Source: Larus michahellis (taxonomy: Eukaryota > Chordata > Aves > Charadriiformes > Laridae). Taken from it: a DNA stretch of 64,000 bases. The stretch spans positions 103,694,301 to 103,758,300 of the forward strand of contig NC_133896.1 of NCBI RefSeq assembly GCF_964199755.1, given 5' to 3'. The stretch's first letter is position 1; every line of letters begins with the position of its first letter. A model generated the notes under the pieces. That model saw nothing but the letters and a program-made list of their open reading frames with translations. It ran no database searches and was not told where the DNA came from. The position numbers and the translations under genes are program-made. Below, piece by piece: positions 50,279-62,400 of this stretch.

Positions 50279-52281
50279 ATTCCAGAGACAGCTAGCCTTT
50301 GTGTTCAAAGGGAGGTCTTGACTGCTCTGCAGGATCCAGGGCCGTTCTGCCTACTCTTCTAACCTAAAAGGAACAAACTCACTACTGACCCCATTTCGTG
50401 CGACTGTAAGCTGGGTGGAAAGCAAAACAAAACATTGGCTTTTTCCAACCTTCAAACGGGAAGTGGTGGTGGGGGCTAAGCTACGCTTGGGCTTTGTGGG
50501 AACAGGAGTTGCCACGCTTCATAGAAAATGTCACCTTTTTTTCAAAATATCAAATCCAAATCTGACTGAAAAAAGGAATATGCTAAATGGTTGGTGGGTG
50601 TGGGGGAGAGGATGTCTTAATATAAGATATATTAAGTGTGAAACAAATGGCATTTGCAAGCTGATTGCTAAAGCTTGGACTCCCAGCTGCCTGCTTAGCC
50701 TGAAATCCCTCAGACCCAGGGGCCTCCGTGAGACTCAGGAAAGGACCCGGATGCCCCAGTATCCGCCAAGCAGCCACCTCCCCAGGTACCATCCCATTTC
50801 CATGCTTCTATTGTAAGTTATATTTCCTTACGTATCTTAGTTGTGTAATTGAGAAGCCTAAGCATTTCTATAAGCACTTGGGTTTATATAAATGAATTTC
50901 AAACTTGCTATAACAAGATGTGATTCTCTCTTTGACGCTTTTGTGTTCTGGCAAAGGGGCACCTGAACAGTAAGTTACTAGCAATTATGTGTAAGAAATT
51001 AAAGAAAAGAGAATCTGTACTACTTGTCAGAGATGTTTGCAAATGATCCTGAAGGGATAATTTACTAAAACAGACCAAAGAAGTTGAGACAACTGACAAA
51101 TTTATGTGTGCATGTTAGCACCTAACCTGACTAATTTATTATTTCTCCTTTGACAGCCATCAAAAGCTCTTAATTTCACAAATTTCTTGAAGATATACGT
51201 CTCATAATGTAGGGAAAAGCCTTTTTACAAAGGCGGCTTACGCAATTATTTTTTTCTTTTTCTTTCGGAAAGCATATCATATTGGATTTTGCAGTCAATT
51301 TTGGAAGGTATATTTCATGTTTTTAGTCTACATCCCTGTATTTACTATTCATGCTGTAGAACTTGAAGTTAAGAAGTAAATGAGAACATTTCACCGTCAT
51401 TTGTTCAAATATTTCTAAAACTGATTTTGAGTTGAAAGTGTGACAGATGTCACGTTACTGGTACTTGATGTTGTAATTCAGGCACACATTAAATCAAAAC
51501 TGCCATCAGAAAAAGCAGTCTTCCTTTGCTTCCTCTCTGTGTTCCAACAAAACTACTTATGACACCGAGTGGTGACTTTTTTCTGTCTTGCTATTGTCCA
51601 TCTACAAAACACCCAAACCTAGAGCCTTTTCAAACAAAACCTTTTTGGATAGTATAGATATTTTTTTTTCTTTCAATTACAGTTTACTGTGAACTTCAGC
51701 CAGGGTAGCTCTGCTGTTGCAATTTGGCATGTGGAGATTATGAGCATGGTGTATGACTGAATGCTTTTTTCAGATCAGTGTGTTTGGAAGTGCAATGATA
51801 AAAATTCCCTGTACACACCAGTATTTGGGCATTCATTGCAAGTGTTTATATTGAAGCTTAATTTATAAATATATTTCCCAGAAATAAATAGGAATGATTA
51901 ACTATTTACACAAACGGTTGTTAAAGTTTTTTCAAACTGACAGTTAAAAAAAAAAACGTAATGGGTTTGATATCTACTGGAGCTGTAACTTGCGTAGCTC
52001 TGATTTCTGCAGACATCAGCTGTAAGGGACCTTCCCCAGGGCATAGTCTGCTTCCAGAAGCGACCCACAGATTCTTACCTACTAACTCTTGCCCCTGCTG
52101 TCGAAGGTGGCTAGTACACTGGTGGAACCCTTGATCTCCTCCAGTGTTTCTCTGTTTCCCCTAGGTAGTCCTGGAGGCCTTAAACTGATAGAGGGCAGTG
52201 AAGTGTGACGCATGTGTGAGGGTGCATGGAACAGATGCTCTGTCTGTCCTCCTGGACTAAAGCTCTACTGTCTAAAGGCTT

Positions 52282-52335
52282 GTGAATTTGGGAGACCAGA
52301 CTGATCTGGTAGATCCCTTCTAGCCTTGTGCACTA
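52282..52335 (+). mobile_element. Possible ancient CR1 3' tail
   Basis: The stretch GACCAGACTGATCTGGTAGA, then TCCCTTCTAGCCTTGTGCAC, resembles the end of older amniote CR1 families (GACTAGATGACCT, GAGGTCCCTTCCAGCCCT). Only about 45 bases match, and the terminal octamers are gone. It could also be chance similarity in unique DNA. Confidence 0.33.
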
Positions 52336-52965
52336 ATCTTAGAAGAGAGAACATTTGTTAGAGCTGTCATTTTGTTAATTACAGGTACATTGATTCTTTT
52401 TGGAATTTTAGTAATTTTCCCTCACGAGATTATTATCTGGTATATGATTATGTGATTTATTTTCTTTTTCTCCCCATTTGGTTTTGCAGGATCTGGTATT
52501 GGAGATTTGCTAATTGTTTGGTCCTTATAAATATGTAAGAATCCTTTTCTTTCCTTATCATCACCTCACCAGCATCCCATAACAAATAAGCATAGATTTC
52601 ATGTGTGCGTTTTATGTGAAAGTGGAAGTAATGTTATTCAGGTTGTCTTGGACAATGGGGTCCTGCAGGATCATGATGTTTTGCAAAGAAGGTGCTCCAT
52701 GCACAGGATTCTTGACTTTGTAAGTGTCATTACAAAAAGGATTCCAATATTTTCATCTTCAGCATTAGGAGTTAAGAAAACATAGATATTTATGCTTAGG
52801 ACAGTGAATGTGGAGGAAGATAATGAATGGTATTGAGTTCTTTATGTGCAAACTGCTCTCTGTGTCTAACTGCATTTTATTACTTATGTTTCCTCTTCAT
52901 TCCCATGTTAGTTTTCTGGGGCTATGAAATGATGACAGACAAATACTTACTTGATATCCATCAAC

Positions 52966-53000
52966 TTTGTTTGTTTGTTTGTTTGTTTTGGTTTTTTTTT
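52966..53000. repeat. (TTTG)n microsatellite plus poly-T
   Basis: About six TTTG-type units, then nine T and CCCCCTTCAG. The end resembles a splice acceptor (polypyrimidine followed by CAG at about 53010), but I see no coding signal after it. Confidence 0.88.
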
Positions 53001-54507
53001 CCCCCTTCAGTGCTGTAAGAATCAACTGTCAAAACCTCCTCACTTTATTTTTGTGGCTATGGGAAAGATGAGTTCCCCTGGCAATACACGTAGAAATACA
53101 TTAAAATATAAGTGTTTACGCTGATGCAGTATATTCCAGTTTGGGAGACAAAGTAAACTGTATTGGCCTAAGGTCTCTACAGTAATGCAAGAATATGGTC
53201 AGATTTCCTCTTGCAGAACCCACTCGGTTGAAATACAAGATTACTGCCTCTAGACTGCTCTTATTCCTCCTTTTGGGACGCCTTTGCTGGCCTAACAAAC
53301 CTTGTGAGTGGTCTTAAGTCCAACTGACCCCAAAGTCTAGAAGCATTTGCATGAACACTTTGTGTCATTTACTTTCTGCTACTTCTTTAATTTCTGCAAC
53401 TATACTCTATTAAAACTTATTAGGATCAGCTAGTCATCTGATAGCATTGGTATATAGCTGCTCTTATTTTATATGACGGCATCAAGTTCTTATTTTTCTG
53501 CACAAGTAGATGAAGATGCTAAACCCCTCACGTATGTTCTTTTACTGAAATTATTTTAAGTGATTTAAGTCATTAAGAGCTTTTATGCTTCCCTGCTAAT
53601 TGTTACTATACCGGCAGATTGGTACCCGAGTCATTTTGATAGCACTGCAAGCCTCCCAGAGTTTGGATGCATCACTAGTACAACCACTCCAAACTGCTAT
53701 CTTGTGTCATTACCATTTATCATTTTCATCATGCACCAGCAGTATTTGATAGGACCAGTCTTAACTTCTGTGTAGTATTGAACAGATGATGAGTGCTTAT
53801 TTCAAAGATAAAATTTTGAGTGCTTCATACTCTTTTAGCATTATCCATGTGGTGCAGTTCTGGAAGAATGAGTTGACATGGACTATATAGCATCCAAAAA
53901 CGGCAACTAAAATTGTATTGCAGACTTTATATCACCGCTGGAGAAATGTGAGCCAAAAAGAATTCATCTTCATAATCCTGATCATAGGCAATAGTTGCAG
54001 GGGTTGATGGTAAGAAAAATCTAAAAGCCAAATTTGAATTTGTATTGTTTGAGGATACGTGACAATACTGAGAGACGATGAATGATGTGTTTGCAGAGTA
54101 AATTAGAGCTTGTAGTAAAATGTTAACCTTAAAATCTACATGTTTGAACAAATTTAAATGGGAGCAAACTTGCTCTCTGAATATTTTAAATAGCTCTGTT
54201 ACCTAACTGTTTGTGTAGGATGGTTGTACATATGACTGATAGCAATTTCAGGATCAAAGTAATTCATGACATAAGTCAGTATAATTTGAACTGGAGATAA
54301 TGGGGATTATGCCCGCTAACACTGGAGATGTATTTGGCCCAGTGTCTTTATAATCATTGTATAGACACAAGTCTGAAAAGAAGAGTGAAATTATTCCGAT
54401 TGCTTTATTGTTTGATTTACTACGTTCTAAATCAGGAAATAGGTTAAATGTTCCCCTTTTCCACCCAGGCCTTCTTAATAGCTGTTTTTGTACTTCCTAG
54501 AGTAAAA

Positions 54508-54534
54508 TTATTAATATTACTATTATTATTATTA
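54508..54534. repeat. (ATT)n microsatellite, imperfect
   Basis: TATTATTATTATTA core with imperfect flanking units. Confidence 0.85.
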
Positions 54535-56504
54535 AAACGAGGATTACTTTTCAGGACCTCACCTTTAAGACAGCATGCGGAATTTTTCCTTTTGATCTTC
54601 GCTCTTTTTTTTTTTTTTACCCTTATGTAAACTTGAATTTACACTCCATCTCATGTTGGCAATCTGCCATGTCCTTCTGTGTTCTCATTTACTTGTCTCT
54701 TTGTTTTGCTGCTATCTTCTGGTGTCTTTTTCAGTAAAATTAACAAGTTCTTGCTTACACCACAGCTGAATGTGGTCCACTGACTGATACAAATATGCTG
54801 TTTGTGTCTGCATGTTCTTTGTGTCTGGAATGACTCCTGCTTTAATGTTGCAATTACCATATATAGCTGGCTGGAAAATTAATTTTTTGCATTAAGAATG
54901 TTTCACAAAAAGCAAGTTTCCATTGAAAATGCTTCCACTGAACATTGTAGAAATGTTCCTGTTTTCTTTGTGAAAGACTGCAGACAAATTTTTTGGTATT
55001 CTTAGTATTTTGTTAAGACTTTGACATAAAAAAGAGAAATTATATTAAGTGGGTTTTTTTTAAATTGTAGAAGTCATACAAGTGTAAAAAATATTTTTAT
55101 ATACTAAAATACTTTGTATATGTATTTATATGGTGCTAAAAGATGTTACCGAAGGCCAGAAGTCAATATTATACTACCTGTCATCACCATGTGTGAGAGT
55201 AGTGTGTCTTGCTACCATAGACTAATTTTGGTTTTCCTAAGGAATTATATCATAAAATTAGTGCTCTTGAAAACTCATATAGATTAACTTATTTTTCAAG
55301 CGTTGGCAAGCAATTTTATCTAAATGCTTAAAATAGTTGTGCTTTAATTTTGCTTAAAATGTTCCTATAGCGCAGTGGTCTATTAATGCAAAGCACATGA
55401 CAAATTAAATTGCATATGTAGGAGTTCTGCGTGATTGTAGTCACTTCATGTTATAGTTCCTATTGATAAAGGTTTGGGAACTATGACCAAAGTTTTATAA
55501 GAAACAGGTAATTAATCGGGAGGGATATATCAACTATCTATATAGTGCTCTGAATCTGTAAATAAAGTCCTGCTCCTGTATTTCATCTTTTTTTCAGTGA
55601 AAAGTGGGCCCTGTCAAACCTTACATGGTATACCCTGAATCAAGAGCGATTTTTGCAAACATTGGCTTTAGAATCCGTGTGTGAAATTTGAAATGAAAAT
55701 GGGTTTTGTAGTCTTGATCCGTGCAGTGGTAGAGCTGAAATCATGGAAATTGCCTGGTGGTCTGGCAGAGGAAGGATCCATATCATGAGGAATATGGTGT
55801 CAAACCAGGCTGGTGGTACTGGAGCAGGGTCAGGTGGGGAGAGTCTCATAGTGTCTGTCCACACCACGTGTAGCCACATCGCTCCAGTGGAGAGGGGAAA
55901 AAATAGCAGTACTGCTATTACGGAATTATTCCAACGTTTTCACTCTCTGCAGAAGGTAATGCAGTGTATTATTTCTTCAGCTGAAAAAAAGAAAGTATTC
56001 CTATGGACTGTGTTTGCTGAGTGATCTGGTTGTAAGGGCATCAAGACAAAATGTGCATGCCTTCTGCAGAGAGAAATCTAAGCCGGAAGACGTCGCACCA
56101 TAGCTTTATCTAAGCCTGGGGGATGAAAGCACTGATCTTGATCATGAAGTTAGCCCTGGTACCTAGATACACTCTGAGGAAAAAACCCTAGCCAGCTTGT
56201 ACGCTCTTCCTTTCTCTCTCTGATTCAAGCACATAAACTGAATCAAGGACATTTATGTACATATTACACAAACAGTTACAGATGAGCTGACAATGCAGCC
56301 TTACCAGTGCTATTACTGAAGCTAGGGTTTGTCACTTACCTGTTGATTTTCCATAAAACTTAATACCTGTGGGAGTCGTCATAACACAAACCCTGGCATT
56401 GTCAGCCTTTGGGTGATGTTTTATCTCTTCCTAGCTTTTATCATGTTCAAAAAGCTGTGCCAGTATCCATCGACTCTCACACCATGTCTTTGGGAAAGCA
56501 CAGG

Positions 56505-56640
56505 GGGGAATTTCTGGCCTGTTTCACAGATGGGAAAATGAGGCAGCACAAGAAAGGGCCTGCTGAAGGTCGTGTGCCCAGATGGTGACAGAAGCTGGAT
56601 CAGAACTCATGACTTGGCTCTTAAATTTATTTCTAGTTGG
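56505..56640 (-). repeat. MIR/CORE-SINE fragment, minus strand
   Basis: On the plus strand the block reads CTGTTTCACAGATGGGAAAA, TGAGGCAGCACAAGAAAGGG, then TGAAGGTCGTGTGCCCAGAT, GGTGACAGAAGCTGGATCAG and AACTCATGACTTGGCTC. This is the complement of the MIR 5' and core region (the familiar TTTACAGATGGGGAAACTGA, AAGGTCACACAGC and CAGAGCCAGGACTCGAACC order). It sits about 340 bp upstream of the large CR1 fragment and appears unrelated to it. Confidence 0.7.
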
Positions 56641-56641
56641 G

Positions 56642-56656
56642 TTTTTTTTTTTTTTT
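56642..56656. repeat. Poly-T tract
   Basis: 15 T directly after the MIR fragment on the plus strand. On the minus strand it would be an A run placed upstream of the SINE, so it is not its tail. Confidence 0.9.
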
Positions 56657-56979
56657 CTTCTTCAAAATCAGCATGATTTTGGATGAAGTAGGTCATGAAG
56701 TGTCTGAGTTGTCTTCAAAATAAATAACTTGGGAACCTGCTACTCACCATTTAATACTGACTCATACTGGATCATCCTGCTTCTCACGCTTTTCCAGAAA
56801 CTTAGTACTCTGTATTTAGCATTTATACTACAGTAAAGCTTTGTTACCAAACAGGTAGGAAACCCATTGCTTTGGACTCTGTCCAAGGTTTCAATAATTG
56901 GTCCATGCCTTAAAATAATGCAGCTTCAGTTGTAGTGACTATTCCAAAATGATCCCATGGTAATCCCTGATGTTCTGGT

Positions 56980-58025
56980 CTGGAGGACAGTGGTCCTCTA
57001 GTGGTCAACGGCTCAATGTCCAGATGGAAACTGGTGACAAGTGGTGTTGCTCAGGGATCTGTAATTGGTACCAGTACTGTTCAATATCTTAATCAATGAT
57101 ATAGACAGTGGGATCAAGTGCACCCTCAGCAAGTTTGCAAACAACAGCAAGCTGAGTGGTGTGGTTGGCATGCCTGAGGGACGGGATGTCATCCAGAGGG
57201 AACTGGACAAGCTTGAGAAGCAGGCCCGTGTGAACGTCATGACATTCAACAAGGCCAAGTGCAAGATCCTGCACCTGGGTCAGGGCAAAGCGTGGTATCA
57301 CTACAGGTTGGGAGACGAAGGGGTTGAGAGCAGCCCTGAGGAGGACATGGGGGTACCGATGGATGAAAAGCTGGGCATGAGCCGACCATATGCGCTTGCA
57401 GCCCAGAAGGCCAACCACATCCTGGGCTGTATCAAAAGCATGGCCAGCAGGTCCAGGGAGGTGATTCTGCCCCTTTATTCTGCCCTTGTGAGACCCCATG
57501 TGACATACTGTGTCCAGCTCTGGAGCCCTCAGCACAGGAAGGACATGGACCTGTTGGAGCGGGTCCAGAGGAGGGCCACAAAAATGATCAGAGGGCTGGA
57601 GTACCTCTTCTATGAGGACAGGCTGAGAGAGTTGGGGTTATTCATCCTGGAGAAGGCTCTGGAGAGACCTTATTGCTGCCTTTCAGTATCTGAACGGGGC
57701 TTATAAGAAAGATGGGGATAAACTTTTTAGCAGGGCCTGTAGGAATAGGACAAGGGCTAATGGTTTTAAACAAAAAGAGGGTAGGTTTAGATTAGATATT
57801 AGGAAGAAATTTTTTACAATGAAGGTGTTGACAGACGGGAACCCACTGTTTATGGAACTCTGGTTGCCCAGAGAGGTGGTAGATCCTCCATCCCTGGAAA
57901 CATTCAATGTCAGGTTTGACAGGGCTCTGAACAACCTGATCTAGTTGAAGATGTCCCTGCTCATTGCAGGGGGGTTGGACTGGATGACCTTTAAAGGTTC
58001 CTTCCAATGCAAACTATTCTGTGAA
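56980..58025 (+). mobile_element. CR1 LINE fragment: reverse transcriptase C-terminus plus 3' end (dead copy)
   Basis: This is the largest retrotransposon relic in the window. CR1 ORF2 encodes an endonuclease and reverse transcriptase that copy the element by target-primed reverse transcription; only the C-terminal third is present. Three frames together carry the homology. The frame through 57001-57063 reads VNGSMSRWKLVTSGVAQGSV. The frame from about 57065 to 57655 carries [27 protein letters not shown] and [20 protein letters not shown] third frame, from about 57658 to the stop at 57942-57944, carries [20 protein letters not shown] and LPREVVDPPSLETF. Frame breaks lie near 57061-57066 and 57653-57660. 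The catalytic F/YADD motif reads FANN at 57134-57145. The 3' UTR follows, with the GGTTGGA signature at about 57973 and a terminal TTCTGTG near 58017. The 5' limit is approximate because similarity fades above 56980. Family membership is clear; the subfamily is not determined. Confidence 0.95.
57065..57706 (+). pseudogene. CR1 ORF2 reverse transcriptase fragment, catalytically dead
   Basis: This is the longest continuous frame in the CR1 copy, about 213 codons. It has no genuine start: it opens at a TTG directly after an in-frame stop, where the true CR1 frame has been broken by a one-base change. It spans the RT palm/thumb region, including the block around the catalytic site, followed by the C-terminal domain typical of CR1 ORF2 ([13 protein letters not shown], then the [12 protein letters not shown] block). 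Both aspartates of the FADD motif are asparagine (57140-57145), so it could not copy RNA even if translated. The last roughly 17 residues, after LEKAL, are out of frame with CR1 and are a frameshift artefact. It lies wholly inside the larger LINE fragment and is not a host gene. Confidence 0.93.
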
Positions 58026-61000
58026 AGGGGGGACACACTTGCAGAAGAGCTAATGCCAGCCCTTATCTGGGTCTGCTGTTTTTTCCTTACTTTTATGTCA
58101 TCCCATATAGTTGTAAAGACCTGCCTCTATTTTATCTCCCTAGCCTGGGTGTTCCAGACCTCTGGTAACATGATACTGGTATATGATCCTTAAATGCTGT
58201 TGCAGTTTTGAACTAAATACCAACATTTTTTTTTATGTGATTCAGACCGATGAAGTCTGCTTCTGTAGTTCAGCAACAAAACCAAGGAGATTCACCAAAT
58301 TAACAAAACCAATTAGAACAGATGGCAAAAGACAGAATCTCAAACCTTCCAGAAAGAAGCACCTAACAACCTGATTATATTTCATAGACTAAATATTGAT
58401 TGAGATTAGTGCAGTAAGGCACTTTTTATAAATGTAATGGGCAGGTTTTGTTTCCCACAAACAGAATTATGGTTTATCTGGATCAGTAGACACATTGTAA
58501 CGTAACGTTAAGACAAATTTCACAAACAAAATAGCATAATTCAGATTGTAACACCTGTACTCTTTAATTTGCAATTGTTTGCATGACGAAGGAGGAAATA
58601 ATTTGTCACCAGTGAATTTGAGCTTATTACGTGTTTTTCTTTTTCACTGAAATATTGTTTAGTTCTCTCAGTCCAAAACCTCATGGAAATGTCTGACTAA
58701 GTGAGTTGGCTTTTAATGAGAAGACTTGTGAGGAGGTGAATCATATCCTGCAATCTGAAGTAGCTCTTCGGTCTCTTTCAGCTTGTCAGATCTTTCCAAA
58801 GTCCTGCTGCGAGGTAAAAGTCGATCAGCACCTGTGAAGAGGCTCTCCATCACTGCATGGCCAGAAATGGCCTCTTTAATCACGACTCGGAGGGCATTTC
58901 AGTTCTACAAGAGCTAAGAGTTTAAAGCTACAAAATAGGAGGATGAAGGGAAGAAAAAGAATTTTTTCTGTCATTTTAATGGCTTTAAATTTCACTTCAG
59001 TAAGATTTTCAGGCTTAGAGGGTGACATAGTGGTAGGAATTCCCAAGGTGAGTGGTAAGTGAAAGTGAGAAAGAGGAAGATGAGTTTTTTACTTCATCAC
59101 TATCTTTTAGGATCTGCAATTCTAAGGAAAGTAGCAAACACAAGATCTACCACAAAAAACGTTGGCAGTGTCAGCAATAGGCAGATGCCATTGGTTCCAG
59201 TACACTTTCAACCAGGCAATGTAGAAGGAGACCCATTTTATTGGTAGGATAGGTGTAGGTCAAAAGATAAATTCTGCTTACTGCTGAATCCTGTTTGTAG
59301 AGATGAGGAAATCAAACCATCACCAGCATTTAAACCCTAGGGGCAGATTTTAATTGCTAAGTCCCAGAATGTGCACTCAAGATAAAGAAGGAAAAAAGAG
59401 TTAGAAATTGGCAGTTCAAAAAATGAATGGGGAAGCTCTTGTGTTTTGAAGAGTTGCGTTGTAGGAAACTGCGATGCCATGGATGGAGCCAATGGCTACT
59501 TTGTAAGCTCCTTCTCATGCTGGGAGCACTGAAAGTGGAAATTATAGCAATTTTTTTTTTAATTTGTTCTGTTTATTGAAAGAGGGCTTTTAGGAACATT
59601 AAAGGTTGTTGATACATTGAACTCGTAAGCTTATTTACATGGCTTAATTTATATTTCTTGATGCAAATAGGTAGCATGCCAGAATGGGTCAAAGGGCTCA
59701 GGTGACTATTATCAGCTGATACCTCAGACCTTTAGTGATGAAAGAGGAGGTGAACAACTCAGTGCAGCAGCTGTGGAGGGGAGGGTAGGAGAAACAAATT
59801 TTAATCAATTTCTAGGTCTTCTCTAATTCTGGTGCCACTTTGACTAATTTTGGCTGGTTAGTGAGGCGGAGTGCTGCTATCTGTACTGCTCTAGAACTAC
59901 TCTCTTGAACAGTTGAAAATGCCAAGGTGTGAAAATAAATGTTGTAGCAGGAACGTGCTACTTTGGGTGATATTTTCAGCAAGAAAATTTAGGTCTTGGA
60001 TAGAACACGCAGTGAAATGGGAACAAGGAAGAGCTAAACCTGTCATGGGGGAGAGCAGTGTCAAGGTGCTGCTTTGAACTTCACGTAACAAACCAGGAAC
60101 AGGATAGCGTGCACATAGTATATACAGTACTATATCCAGAAACCTGGGGCGGGGGGGGGGGGAGGGAGATTGCTTAGGGAAAAAGGAGCAGCGAAGCTGA
60201 CAGTTTGGCAGGGTATCGAGAGCACGTTTCGTTTCCCAGCTACGTCAGAGGCCCTTGCGCTCCCGGTTTGCTTTGAATCAAGCACAGCTGGAAGCATAAC
60301 CCAGATCTTCCACATTGCAGGTGGGTACTTTATCACCAGAAACTCAAAAGCTGCCGTATTGATACGAAATGATCCCTGAGTCAAATGTCAAAACTTTGAA
60401 ATATTTTCTTAAAATGGCATCTTTGTTATCTGATATTTTACAAGACATGGAGACTTGAAACAAATTGGTTCAGGCTGGTTGTTTCACCTGTTGACAAATC
60501 GTGAAGACAGTGAAGGCACGGAAGGCAGCTCTGGTGGCTATCTGTACAACCATACACCCAGGAGGTAGCACAGGAGCTTTCAGAGTAACCTGCTGCCCTG
60601 GCAGGTCTCCATTATTTGGTCTGGGGTTGGAGAGCTGGTGTAAAGGTGAAGGTCTGGGCTCAGGTTGGCTACATGGAGCAGCTCAGGTAATGAACTGGTT
60701 TCAGAAAAAAATGCTTAAATGGCAAGTATGTAATAACAGCTGAGCCTGATTTTTCATCACTTAAGTGTTTTCACAGCTTGGAGGTTGTTATATCCTGGGG
60801 GAGAGGAACGTTGTAGGTGCTCTGGTTCAATCCCACTGCTTCTGCTGGGAGGCTGGAGGGAGGGAACCCCATACTAAGAGTCAGCATCAATGAGGATACT
60901 TGTGTTATATTTACTTCTTTGGTGGGCGAAGGCTCCTTGGCTAATACTAAGTGAGGTCTGGGTGTAGTGACTGTGCTGGGAAATAACTGATGCTGCAGAA

Positions 61001-61904
61001 AAGGAGCCAGAGGATATGGTAGGTACTAATTCTGCATTCATTTTTGGAGCTGGTTGAGCTTTAGGTCTGCAAGCAAAGCACCACCAGACTATCTTTAGAC
61101 CTAGTGGGAGATGCTCTAATATGAGACTGGTGTGTGTTATGGCATTAGGACAATTACAAGCTGTCGTCATTTCTATGGCTTAGGTTGGAAGAAGCCCAGG
61201 TGAAAAGGGGTGCAGGTGGCATTATCAGGCAGGAGGGTAGAAACTTGTCTCATGGGGCTGCTATTAGACATTGTGATGGGCTATGGAGAGAGTTAGACCC
61301 ATGGGTCAGAGCTGAGCAGAGTGCCCAGGCTGAGAGAAGCTGCTCATCTCTGTTAGTGCAGGGGGGCTGCGGGTCAGCACAAAATTTAGAGCTGGTCTTG
61401 TGAGGGCCCGAGTAACGGAAGAGGAGAAATTACAAACCCTCATAGTTGGAGCAAGGTGAATCTGTCTGCATTTCATTTCTGTATTATTTAACTTTAGGTG
61501 AATAAAATGATGACAAAATAATGTTACGTGGGGAGTAGGAGAGCTGGTGCCGCTTACTGCACTTTTGCTTTTTGGTGTAACAGCTTTATCTGAGCTTGGT
61601 CCCAAAGGTAAGTTTCAGGCTGTGTGAAGACACCAAGTTAAATGGTGTACTGTATACACAAAGTATGCTGCCAGGTTGAGTTTTTATTTTTTATGGTGTT
61701 TAATTTTTGTATTACCATAATTGAAAACTGCCTGCATTGCTTCCTGAAACCTAGAGTGAGGCGAGACAGTTGCCAAAGTAACATCATCTTTACATTTCAC
61801 CAAGTCACTGTAATGGAATTGCCTGGCCCTTAACATCTTAAAGGAGTACTGAAATGGAATTTTACTTCAGAGGAGAAAATAAGTGCAGGTTGCAAATAGG
61901 ACAG
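58026..61904. other. Unique DNA
   Basis: No repeat apart from the poly-G tract. Open frames stay under 100 codons and are not recognised. Confidence 0.55.
60151..60162. repeat. Poly-G tract, 12 bases, in a G-rich block
   Basis: A run of 12 G at 60151-60162 is preceded by GGGGC and followed by AGGGAG. The whole 60146-60169 stretch could form a G-quadruplex on the plus strand. Confidence 0.92.
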
Positions 61905-62002
61905 GATTTTGTGTCGTTAAGTGGATTATACTCCCGTCAGGGTACTCCAGATTTTACTCCAGACACAAATCTGAATTTAACATATGGCCCCAGCCCTAGG
62001 CC
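61905..62002. repeat. Candidate ancient amniote repeat
   Basis: The segment TGGATTATACTCCCGTCAGG, then GTACTCCAGATTTTACTCCA, GACACAAATCTGAATTTAAC and ATATGGCCCCAG, resembles a widespread sauropsid repeat motif. That motif has the form GGAGTTACTCCAGATTTACA with CCAGTGTAA and ATCAGAATCTGGCCC. It is too short and too diverged to classify. Alternatively it is a conserved unique sequence; it sits just upstream of a block that reads like conserved non-coding DNA. Confidence 0.35.
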
Positions 62003-62029
62003 AGGGTCCTATTTGAATTATTCCAGGCT

Positions 62030-62400
62030 TGTAGGTAGAAAGCTGTGCTCCAAACATGAATCCAATTACCAGCTGCAGTCAGGCAATTGAACGGCTACAG
62101 AAGAAATACTCTAATAGATGGGAGGGGGAGGGAAGCAGGGGGAGGAGTGGGGAGAGGGCTATGATTTGTGTGGTAATCAAGATGAGAAGGTCAATTGTAA
62201 TAGAACAGGCTGGTTTAGAAGACAAAGCTAATGCAGGATGCCATCCCCTCTGTTGAGGGATGCTATCAATAGATCTGCTGCTTTCATTACAAAAAATGTC
62301 ACCAACTGACAAGATGAATATAGGCGGGGAAAGAAGAGCTTTTGATGGATCAGGTGATTAAAACCTAGACTGCAGACGAGCAATTAACAAACGCCAAACT
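62030..62400. promoter_or_regulatory. Candidate conserved non-coding element with G-rich insert
   Basis: Repeat-free flanks contain AATCCAATTACCAGCTGCAG, TGTGGTAATCAAGATGAG, GTCAATTGTAATAG, CTATCAATAGATCTGC and GAGCAATTAACAAACGCC. These homeodomain, TALE-type and E-box-like words are dense for random DNA. A G-rich block (62119-62157) interrupts it. Conservation has not been measured. Confidence 0.28.
62119..62157 (+). other. G-rich block with G-quadruplex potential
   Basis: G runs of three or more occur at 62119-62121, 62123-62127, 62129-62131, 62137-62141, 62148-62151 and 62155-62157, with loops of 1-6 bases. The block interrupts a stretch (62030-62400) that otherwise looks like slowly evolving non-coding DNA. 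Confidence 0.75.

Larger units (their letters stand above)
50279..56504. other. Unique A+T-rich non-coding DNA
   Basis: Apart from a possible CR1 tail at 52.3 kb and microsatellites, nothing is recognised. The longest frame (50415-50816, 133 codons) has no recognisable domain. Confidence 0.55.

Noticed and set aside
50415..50816. 133-codon plus-strand frame
   Set aside because: No recognised similarity and a low-complexity middle section; overlapping antisense frame of 69 codons.
52992..53018. Polypyrimidine tract ending in CAG, acceptor-like
   Set aside because: The following sequence has stops in all frames within a short distance, and the tract is part of a TTTG microsatellite.
59290..59340. 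GTAGAGATGAGGAAATCAAACC, resembling a minus-strand MIR
   Set aside because: The match is confined to one short word, without the AAGGTCAC or GAACC landmarks.
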